The notes under the pieces are model-generated. The model saw nothing but the letters and a program-made list of their open reading frames with translations. It was not told where the DNA came from and searched no databases. 17,503 bases of DNA from CAYYJM01 sp964471755 (lineage in GTDB: Bacteria > Planctomycetota > Planctomycetia > Gemmatales > Gemmataceae). The translations under genes and the position numbers were made by a program. The stretch spans positions 1-17,503 of the forward strand of contig CAYYJM010000124.1 in NCBI GenBank assembly GCA_964471755.1. The letters are read 5' to 3'. This document shows, in pieces, positions 9,680 through 15,595 of the stretch (positions within the stretch are counted from its first letter, which is position 1; every line of letters begins with the position of its first letter).

Positions 9680-9719
9680 AAAAAGAAACCGTCTCCGAGA
9701 ACAGCTCGGAAACGGTCTC
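9680..9719 (-). terminator. Intrinsic-terminator-like hairpin ending repeat copy A
   Basis: A 15-base stem (9685-9699 with 9705-9719) with a 5-base loop is followed on the minus strand by a run of five T (9684-9680), the layout of a rho-independent terminator for minus-strand transcription. As minus-strand RNA all 15 pairs form, two of them G-U; as plus-strand RNA two become mismatches. It would end a transcript running through the repeat before it reaches the sialidase-like gene. Confidence 0.7.
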
Positions 9720-9769
9720 AGTTACCACCTACCAAGGAGCGGCTCGCAGATTTCGGTGTGTCCGTCGGC

Positions 9770-9798
9770 CCCCGGAAGGGCCGGAACCGCTTCCGGGG
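9770..9798. repeat. Hairpin inside the copy-A-specific insertion
   Basis: A perfect 9-base inverted repeat, CCCCGGAAG / CTTCCGGGG with an 11-base loop, sits in the segment present in copy A but absent from copy B. It reads as an extra structured arm or a small secondary insertion in the repeat. Confidence 0.6.
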
Positions 9799-10154
9799 AC
9801 CGTGTTGGACGGTGGAGACCAACCGGTGTCGGCCTCCCTATGGTGAACTCGCCGCCCTGGACGGGCCGCGAGGCAGTGCTTCGCCAGCGCGAAGGAAGAA
9901 GGGCCCCGGAGAGGGGGGAGGGCTCGCGTGTTCGGTCGTTGCTCCGTTCACGAGAGCCCTGGGGTTCCCTCTCCGGGGTTCCTGGCGGCCGGCGTCACCG
10001 GGGTGATCCGGCCGCCTGTGTGTCCGACTGGGTTCGGCCCTTCTCAAAGCCTATGCGAAGTCTGCGGACTGGCCCGGCCTCCTTGCCTCCCGCTCGCTGG
10101 CCGGGTACGCTGCAATAGATCGAGAAAGGCCGCCCCACAGCGGTGGGAGGCCGC

Positions 10155-10203
10155 AAAAGGGGTCGGGAGTCTTTTCTGACAGCAAAGACTCCCGCCCCCT
10201 TTT
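10155..10203. terminator. Long A/T-bordered hairpin, bidirectional terminator or palindromic repeat
   Basis: Arms at 10155-10174 and 10184-10203 pair in 19 of 20 positions around a 9-base loop, begin with AAAA and end with TTTT. The stem with T-tract on either strand is what a bidirectional intrinsic terminator looks like, and it would stop minus-strand transcription from the hydrolase operon. Palindromes of this kind that translate to KRGRESF-like peptides recur, from memory, in Gemmata-type genomes, so it may equally be a copy of a repetitive palindrome family. It cuts off the pseudogene at 10208. Confidence 0.7.
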
Positions 10204-10207
10204 CGAC

Positions 10208-10381
10208 CCCTGAGAGTGAACAGCTCTGCTGTCAGGCGGCTCCCCTCGCTGATGATCGTGGCCTTGCGGAACGTGATGCCGTTCGGCGGCTTGTGGGCCG
10301 ACGGCTCTTGCTGAGTTCAACCCCAGAACCGAAAGCCAGCATCAGCATCCAGCCGACCAGGACGCAAGCGGACATCTTCAT
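10208..10381 (-). pseudogene. Frameshifted 5' remnant of a paralogue of the adjacent double hydrolase
   Basis: On the minus strand an ATG at 10381 with GAGGAG 5 bases upstream starts a signal-peptide-like sequence (MKMSACVLVGWMLMLAFGSG). That frame stops at 10232. In another frame the bases then read KPPNGITFRKATIISEGSR and on to LTAELFTL, which matches residues 29-55 of the neighbouring hydrolase (KPPADITFRKATIISEGSR, LGAEVFTL). So the remnant kept its start and ribosome site, suffered a frameshift between signal peptide and mature domain, and lost everything after about residue 55 where the 10155-10203 hairpin begins. It lies 33 bases behind the intact gene, consistent with a former tandem duplicate in the same operon. 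A 49-codon peptide could still be translated from the ATG. Confidence 0.8.
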
Positions 10382-10414
10382 GGGCTCTCCTCAAGGTACT
10401 CCGAGAACCGATGG

Positions 10415-12169
10415 TCAGCGAAACGCCAGTTGAGCGAAGGAGTACAGGTCGCTTCTCCACACTCGGAAGTCGTGTACGCCGCCGGGGATGATCCGGTAGA
10501 CGTGAGGGATCTTCTTCTGGTCGAGCATGTCGTGAACGCCCTGGCTGATTCGGAACAGCCCGTCCTTGTCGCCGCAGGCAACGTACAGGAGCCGCAGCTT
10601 CTTGGCCGCCTCGGTCGGGTCCTTGATGAGGTCGGCGGGCCGCCTGGTGTTCGGGGCTGAGGAGAACCCGCCCACCCAGGCGAACGTGTCGAGGTTGCCC
10701 AGCCCGAAGTTGAGCGCCTGCCCGCCGCCCATCGACAGCCCGGCAATGGCCCGCCCCTCGCGGTCGGCCTTCACCGCGTAGGTCTTCTCGATGAATGGGA
10801 TCAGGTCCGTGAGCAGATCCTTCTCGAACAGGGCGAACGCCGGCGACTGCTTGGGGATCGAGTCGCGCGCCGTCAGATCCTTCGACGCGCGGCCGTTGGG
10901 CATGACGACGATCATCGGCACCGCCTTCTTGTCGGTGAACAGGTTGTCGAGGATCACGCCGGGTGCCCCGCCGCGCGGCCACTCGTTTTCGTCGCCGCCG
11001 ATCCCGTGGAGCAGGTACAGGACCGGATACTTGCGGTCCTTGCTGTACCCTGGCGGGGTGTAGACCCACGCCTTGCGCTTCGTGCCGACCGTCGTCGAGT
11101 CGTACTCGATCGTCTCTTGTTTGCCGCGGTCGATGCCGTTGCGGCGAGTGTCGAATCCCTTGGGCGGCGCGGGGGACTTCTCCTTCGCCGGCTCGGATGG
11201 CGGGTCGCCCTTGAGGTGTTCGTTGTACCACTCGATGGCCAGTTTCTGTGCCTGCTCGCGCCCTTCGTTGTAGATGCCGTAGTGAGTGATCTTCGGGATC
11301 GTGACCAGCTTCTTGGGTCCCTTGGCCTTCTCGTGCGCCTTGACGCCGTGGTCGCGGTTGTTAAACAACTCCTCCTTCTCCGCGATGAGGAAGAGCATGG
11401 CGCAGTTGGGGGCCTTGTCCGCCTCTTCCACAGGGGCGTAGTTCATCAGCCGCTCGCGGATCGGGGCGCCGCGCAGGTTGCCGACGGCTACCTTCCCGGG
11501 TTCCGGGTAGCCGGTCTCACCGCGGGTCCGCTTCGTCGCTTCCATCAGGGTTTGTCTGCGACCCGCGCCGAACAGCACGAAGCGGCTGTCCATTCCGGGA
11601 ACCTGGCTGACCGTGGCTTTGATGCGGGGGTCGCGTGCCGCCACGTAGACGACATGCCCGCCGGAGTAGCTCGTACCCCACAGGCCGATGCGCTTGGCGT
11701 CGCACTGCTTCTCGCCGTGGACCCAGTGGACCACGTTCTGCAAGTCGGTGGTCATGTCGAGTGGATCGACGATCTCCCGAATCTCCTTGACCTCGACCGT
11801 GATTGGCTCTCCCGGTTTGCCTCGCTCCAGAGGCTTGGTTGTCACGATCTTGCCTTCGCTCGCCCCCCAGCCGCGGTAGTCGAACACGACCACGAAGTAG
11901 CCGGCCCGCGCGAAGTCGATCGCATTTTGCCGGAGCGAGGCGGCCACGCCGCCCCAGCCGTGCGACATGATGATGGTGGGCAGGGCTTTGTCCCCGTGTT
12001 CCTTGAGGGTGAACACCTCCGCCCCGAGGCGGCTACCTTCGCTAATGATCGTCGCCTTGCGGAAGGTGATATCCGCCGGCGGCTTGTAACCCGTGGTCGC
12101 GGGCTGGGCCCAGGCGGATGATGTGCTGAGCAGCGCCAAGCCGATCCAACCCAGATAAGCCGCTCTCAT
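10415..12169 (-). CDS. Exported fusion of two alpha/beta-hydrolase (esterase) domains
   Basis: The 584-residue product has a Sec signal peptide (MRAAYLGWIGLALLSTSSAWAQ, ending near 22). Domain 1 (about 30-322) is a dienelactone-hydrolase/S9/S15-like hydrolase: SHGWGG (69-74), VVFDYRGWGASEG, nucleophile elbow GTSYSGG with S167, and THYGIY with H296. A Pro/Lys/Glu-rich linker (about 322-340) follows. Domain 2 (about 350-584) resembles esterase D / feruloyl-esterase proteins: YPVLYLLHGIGGDENEW, GLSMGGGQ with S479, CGDKDG with D534/D536, and GGVHDFRVW with H566. Both active sites look intact, so this may remove two kinds of acyl groups from complex carbohydrate. The start has GGAG 8 bases upstream. 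It lies 19 bases behind the PQQ-propeller gene, so the two form an operon, with the truncated paralogue behind them. Confidence 0.9.
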   Translation of the reverse strand: MRAAYLGWIGLALLSTSSAWAQPATTGYKPPADITFRKATIISEGSRLGAEVFTLKEHGDKALPTIIMSHGWGGVAASLRQNAIDFARAGYFVVVFDYRGWGASEGKIVTTKPLERGKPGEPITVEVKEIREIVDPLDMTTDLQNVVHWVHGEKQCDAKRIGLWGTSYSGGHVVYVAARDPRIKATVSQVPGMDSRFVLFGAGRRQTLMEATKRTRGETGYPEPGKVAVGNLRGAPIRERLMNYAPVEEADKAPNCAMLFLIAEKEELFNNRDHGVKAHEKAKGPKKLVTIPKITHYGIYNEGREQAQKLAIEWYNEHLKGDPPSEPAKEKSPAPPKGFDTRRNGIDRGKQETIEYDSTTVGTKRKAWVYTPPGYSKDRKYPVLYLLHGIGGDENEWPRGGAPGVILDNLFTDKKAVPMIVVMPNGRASKDLTARDSIPKQSPAFALFEKDLLTDLIPFIEKTYAVKADREGRAIAGLSMGGGQALNFGLGNLDTFAWVGGFSSAPNTRRPADLIKDPTEAAKKLRLLYVACGDKDGLFRISQGVHDMLDQKKIPHVYRIIPGGVHDFRVWRSDLYSFAQLAFR

Positions 12170-12188
12170 GTGGTTCTCCGAAAGAGAA

Positions 12189-13976
12189 TTACTCGTCCCC
12201 GGTTTTCATGCGATCCACTTCATCTTCCCCCGGCAGCCCGAAGGAATAGACCTTGCCGAATGCACTCTTCGGGAAGTACGCCTCGCGCGCGTCGCCCGGC
12301 CGGAACAGGAGGTTTCCGGTACCGACGTAGACCCGGCCGCGCGACACGGTCGGCCCGCACCAGACCGGTTCCCGGAGTTCGATCTCCGTGAGGAGTTTGC
12401 CGTTCGCTGTATCCAGGGCGACGAGTTTGTTGCTGACGACCGTGGTGAGGTAAGCCACCCCGTTCGCCAGGGCGATCCCCGAGGCCACCGGATCGCCGAC
12501 GTTGCGAAAGGCCGGATCCTCTTTGGTCCCTCCGACCGCCTGCACCTTTGGCCGCTCGTGTCGCCAGTTTTCCCTGGTCGTGTCGAGACGGATCGACACC
12601 ACTCGCCCGCCCGTTGGCAGGCCCAGCAAGCGGTCGATGCCGTTGGTGTAAATGGCCCGGCCGTCAGTGGCGCAGCCAGACTGCAGGCCGCCGATGGAAC
12701 TGGGCAGCGCCAATGTCCGCGGGTCCAGCCTGGCCGGCACGGCCCGCGGCGGGCCGGTGTAAATGGGCGTGTTCTGGAGGATTGCCCCCGTGGCGGCGTC
12801 GAGAACGTAGAAGCCGCCGTTCTTCGAGCCACAGCCGACCACCTTGGTCCGTTTTCCGTCCACCTCAATGGCGTAGATTTTGGGCGTATCACCGATGGCC
12901 TGATCCTTGTATCCCGTCTTCGCGTCGTAAGTCGGCAGCGCATAGTTCCAGACGTCATTCGCGGTGATCTGCGTCACCCACTTCTCCGCTCCGGTGCGGG
13001 CGTCCAGGGCGATCACCGCGCAGGAATGCCTGGTCGAAATGCTCGGCTCGTCCTTCGTCGGCTGGCGCGGTGAGTTGTGACAGTCGGTGCCGAAGAAGAC
13101 GGTGTGGCTCTCGGCATCGAAGGAGGGCGTACACCAGACCGAGCTGGTCGAGGGGCCGCGATGGAAAGTCCGCTCCACGGCCCCGTACCGGATGGTGACG
13201 GGCTTATCGAATTCCTTTGGCTCGGGGCCGACGTCGTACTTCCAGACCACCTTGCCGGTGGCCGGCTCCAGGGCGACGACGAAGCCGCGCCCCGTGCAGC
13301 CGGTGTTCTTTGGGTCCGCCGCCACGCTATGCTCGAAGGCCCCGCCGGCGACCACGATGTTGCCCTCGGCCGGGATGGGCGAGGCGAACACACAGTTGGG
13401 AGCATGGGCACCGGGGAAGGGCCGGGCGCGCGTGTCGATCTTCCATCGCTCCTTGCCAGAGTCTCGGTGCAGGGCGTAGATCATTCCGCCAACGCTGCCG
13501 AAGTAGACCGTGTCATCGGTCACCAGGGCGGCATTGAGGAACCCGCTTCTGGGCAAGCCGGGCTCCGGGGCCTCCGGTTTCACGCGATTCGTCGGAGGCT
13601 CGATGTTGCGATAGACCCATTTCACCTTGCCGTCCGGCGCGAGCTTGTAGAAGGCCGGGTTCGTCTCGGTACCGAAGTAGACATGGCCGTTGACCACCAC
13701 GGTAGCGTGGACCACGCCGATCCGCGCTTTGGAATCCTTGGGGGGAAAGCGCCACTTTTCGACCAACCGGCTCACGTTCTTCGTGTCGAGTGACTTTTCG
13801 GCGGGGTTGTGCCGGGTGCCGAGTACGTCGCGGTTATACATGGGCCAGTCGTTCGGGTCCGCGGAGACACGGTCCACCCGCGTGCCGGGTTTCGCCGTCG
13901 TTTCCGCCGGCCCCAGGGAGCCAATGGCCCCGAACGTGCCAAGCACCGCTATCAACCAGAACATCGTGTGGCGCAT
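12189..13976 (-). CDS. Exported PQQ-binding-like beta-propeller protein
   Basis: The product is 595 residues with an N-terminal signal (MRHTMFWLIAVLGTFGAIGS). The mature part starts with DWPMYNRDVLGTRHNP (43-58), a typical opening of quinoprotein propellers. Tryptophan-docking repeats follow: GKVKWVYRN (116-124), GKERWKID, GKVVWKYDVG and GAEKWVTQI. This is the fold of PQQ-dependent alcohol/glucose dehydrogenases, but no CxxCH haem site and no confirmed PQQ/metal ligand set was seen, so enzymatic activity is uncertain. Planctomycetes have many such exported propellers, some serving only as scaffolds. The start ATG has GGAG 7 bases upstream. It is the first gene of the pair with the double hydrolase, 19 bases downstream. 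Confidence 0.88.
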   Translation of the reverse strand: MRHTMFWLIAVLGTFGAIGSLGPAETTAKPGTRVDRVSADPNDWPMYNRDVLGTRHNPAEKSLDTKNVSRLVEKWRFPPKDSKARIGVVHATVVVNGHVYFGTETNPAFYKLAPDGKVKWVYRNIEPPTNRVKPEAPEPGLPRSGFLNAALVTDDTVYFGSVGGMIYALHRDSGKERWKIDTRARPFPGAHAPNCVFASPIPAEGNIVVAGGAFEHSVAADPKNTGCTGRGFVVALEPATGKVVWKYDVGPEPKEFDKPVTIRYGAVERTFHRGPSTSSVWCTPSFDAESHTVFFGTDCHNSPRQPTKDEPSISTRHSCAVIALDARTGAEKWVTQITANDVWNYALPTYDAKTGYKDQAIGDTPKIYAIEVDGKRTKVVGCGSKNGGFYVLDAATGAILQNTPIYTGPPRAVPARLDPRTLALPSSIGGLQSGCATDGRAIYTNGIDRLLGLPTGGRVVSIRLDTTRENWRHERPKVQAVGGTKEDPAFRNVGDPVASGIALANGVAYLTTVVSNKLVALDTANGKLLTEIELREPVWCGPTVSRGRVYVGTGNLLFRPGDAREAYFPKSAFGKVYSFGLPGEDEVDRMKTGDE

Positions 13977-14372
13977 CGAGGTTCTCCAAAGACGTGAATC
14001 AACTGTACGGTGCGTACGTCGTCCTCGCGGGTGGCCACCGAACGGCCACCTTCTCGGGCAGATTGTACCTGATGTTGATTAGGATCTTGTGAGAGGTAAC
14101 CGAATTTCGCAGAAGCCAAAGTGGCGATGCGGCGGAGGGGCGCGTTGGCGGTCGTCCTACGGGCAGCTTTCCCGACGCAAGACTCAGTACCGCTCGCCGA
14201 CACGCCAGGGAATGACCGATGCGCGATTACCGCCGGGCGGACATTCACACGGTGACGTTGCTCCCAGGCGGATTTTCTCGCTTTTCGCTCGCCGGTCAAG
14301 TAGCCTGACCGGCGATCATCCGGAAGCCTCCGACGCGGGCCGGAGGCGGAACGTCCCACCGAAGGATCTACC
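13977..14372. promoter_or_regulatory. Divergent intergenic region with three hairpins
   Basis: This 396-base gap separates the minus-strand PQQ-propeller gene from the plus-strand aldolase, so it must hold both promoters. A TACAAT on the minus strand (14062-14067) is a possible -10 box for the propeller gene, with no clear -35. Its leader contains a perfect 7-base hairpin (14030-14050, GGTGGCC / GGCCACC). In front of the aldolase are two adjacent perfect hairpins: 14291-14313 (8-base stem GCCGGTCA / TGACCGGC) and 14326-14347 (7-base stem GCCTCCG / CGGAGGC). The second ends 25 bases before the ATG, so it could control translation or act as an attenuator. No gene is supported in the gap. Confidence 0.45.
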
Positions 14373-15143
14373 ATGAGCGGCAAGGTACTGAAGGACAAAC
14401 TGATCAAGGGCGACCGTGTCTTCGGTACGTTCTTCCAGAACGCCGTCGTGCCGGCCCTGGTCGATTTCCTGCCGGAGGGCGTACTCGACTTCGTCATCGT
14501 CAGTGCCGAACACAACGCCCTGAACCTGTCCGACTTCCTGGCGATGCGCTACGCCCTGAACGCGAAGGGCATCGCCTGCCTGGCTCGCACGCACAGCCGC
14601 GATCCGGACGACGTGTCCAAGGTCTGCGACTCGTTCGACGGCGTCGTCGTGCCCTACGTCGAGGACGTCGCCCACGCCAGGGCCCTGGCCGCGGCGGCCG
14701 TCTATCGGCCTCTCAAGGGAAAGGTGCTGCAACGCGTCCTCGACAAGGGCGAATGGCCCAGCCCGGCGACCAGGGACTACATCACCAAGGTGCGCTGTGC
14801 CGATACGGTCTTCATCCCGATGATCGAGTCGGTGCCGGGCGTCGAGAACCTGGACGCCATCTGTTCGATTCCTGGTGTCCACGCCGTCTTCGTCGGGCCG
14901 AACGACCTGACGACCAGCATGGGCATCCCCAACGAGTACGACCACAAGGATCTGATCGCGACGCTGAAGAAGATCATCGACGTGGCCGATCGCCATCACG
15001 TCGCGGCCGGCTGCTGGTTCGGCAAGGTCGAGCAGGCCCTGCGCACCATCCGTCAGGGGGCCAGGTTGGTCGTCTATTCCAACGAGAGTTCCCTGCTCAA
15101 GGACGCCATGAACCTGGCCTTCGGCGAACTGAAGAAGGGGTAG
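14373..15143 (+). CDS. HpcH/HpaI family aldolase
   Basis: The 256-residue protein matches class II pyruvate-type aldolases of the HpaI/RhmA/GarL family. These use a divalent metal to cleave 2-keto-3-deoxy or 4-hydroxy-2-oxo acids, yielding pyruvate and an aldehyde. Key residues are visible: VIVSAEHNALN with H47 as the likely catalytic base (usually DxEH), CLARTH with R72, FIPMIESVPG with metal ligand E152, and VGPNDLTTSMG with metal ligand D178. Length fits the family (about 250-270). The first motif reads SAEH, not the usual DGEH/DMEH, a modest substrate-site change. The start ATG has GAAGGA at 14361-14366. No signal peptide is present, so it is cytoplasmic. It is probably a monocistronic sugar-acid catabolic gene; the exact substrate is not inferable. 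Confidence 0.9.
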   Translation: MSGKVLKDKLIKGDRVFGTFFQNAVVPALVDFLPEGVLDFVIVSAEHNALNLSDFLAMRYALNAKGIACLARTHSRDPDDVSKVCDSFDGVVVPYVEDVAHARALAAAAVYRPLKGKVLQRVLDKGEWPSPATRDYITKVRCADTVFIPMIESVPGVENLDAICSIPGVHAVFVGPNDLTTSMGIPNEYDHKDLIATLKKIIDVADRHHVAAGCWFGKVEQALRTIRQGARLVVYSNESSLLKDAMNLAFGELKKG

Positions 15144-15171
15144 CGGACTCCTCCGGCCATCCCACAATGCG

Positions 15172-15212
15172 AAAAAAGAAACCATCTCCGGGAACGTCCC
15201 GGGGATGGTTTC
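15172..15212 (-). terminator. Intrinsic-terminator-like hairpin ending repeat copy B
   Basis: A 15-base stem (15178-15192 with 15198-15212) with a 5-base loop is followed on the minus strand by six T (15177-15172). Compared with copy A, two stem positions changed on both sides (G-C to A-T and A-T to G-C), which keeps pairing. The plus strand has no T-run behind the stem, so it is a stronger terminator for minus-strand transcripts. It may still help end the aldolase mRNA, whose stop is 34 bases upstream. Confidence 0.7.
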
Positions 15213-15586
15213 GGTTACCACAAGAGAAGCCAACTCGCGGACGATGGAAGCCAACCAGTGCTGGCCTTCCTATGGTGAACTCGCGCCGTGGAGGGGAACG
15301 AGGATGCTGCTTCGCGTTCGGCCCGGCTTGGCCGGCGAACGAGTGAGAAGGGCCCCGGAGAGGGGGGAGGGCTCCCGTGTTCGGTCGTCGCTCCGTTCAC
15401 GAGAGCCCCGGGGGTTCCCTCTCCGGGGTTCTTGGGAGCCAGGGTCACCGGGGTGATCCGGCCGCCCATGAATTCGGCCCTGCTCAAAGCCAGTGCGAAG
15501 TCTGCGGACTGGCTCGCCCTCCTTGTCTGCCGACGCCTGGACGGGTACGCTGCAGTAGATCGAGGAAAGCCGTCCCACAGCGGCGA
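15172..15586. repeat. Structured dispersed repeat, copy B (about 415 bp)
   Basis: This is the second copy of the element at 9680-10148. The core 15347-15466 is nearly identical to 9898-10016. It holds the same perfect 12-base stem (15353-15364 with 15417-15428) around the inner stem (15369-15379 with 15398-15408). In the inner stem the single odd pair becomes G-U if the RNA is read from the minus strand. Copy B lacks the approximately 55-base insertion. It fills essentially the entire gap between the aldolase stop (15143) and the CARF-AAA+ start (15596), and its right edge touches that gene's GAGG site (15585-15588). It may be a minus-strand non-coding RNA, a plus-strand leader of the AAA+ gene, or a structured mobile repeat. 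Confidence 0.85.
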
Positions 15587-15595
15587 GGGGGATTC

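Larger units (their letters stand above)
9680..10148. repeat. Structured dispersed repeat, copy A (about 470 bp)
   Basis: This block matches 15172-15586 over most of its length. The near-identical core is 9898-10016 against 15347-15466. Flanking conservation reaches from the end hairpin (9685-9719) to the shared GATCGAG...CCCACAGCGG near 10115-10142. The core holds a perfect 12-base stem (9904-9915 with 9967-9978) enclosing a second stem (9920-9930 with 9949-9959, one internal mismatch). A third, copy-specific hairpin is at 9984-10016 (GGCGGCCGG / CCGGCCGCC). Indels between copies change the reading frame, so conservation is at the nucleotide level and not protein. Copy A also carries about 55 extra bases (roughly 9728-9810). 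This could be a non-coding RNA gene or a non-autonomous mobile repeat. No terminal inverted repeats or target duplications were found. Confidence 0.85.

Noticed and set aside
9680..10148. Repeat copy A as an insertion sequence or MITE
   Set aside because: No terminal inverted repeats, target-site duplication or transposase were found at either copy. It is kept as a structured repeat of unknown type.
9928..10179. Cys-containing frame in repeat copy A with similar peptide in copy B (CEVCGLARPPCLP)
   Set aside because: The peptide similarity is caused by nucleotide identity. Frames shift between copies because of indels in the middle, and neither copy has a consistent start and stop.
14089..14376. 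95-codon plus-strand frame before the aldolase
   Set aside because: It has basic, low-complexity composition, crosses the two leader hairpins, has no ribosome site and overlaps the aldolase start.
15377..15595. N-terminal extension of the AAA+ gene to an upstream ATG (685 codons)
   Set aside because: The extension consists entirely of repeat copy B, while the ATG at 15596 has a good GAGG site and begins the recognisable protein.
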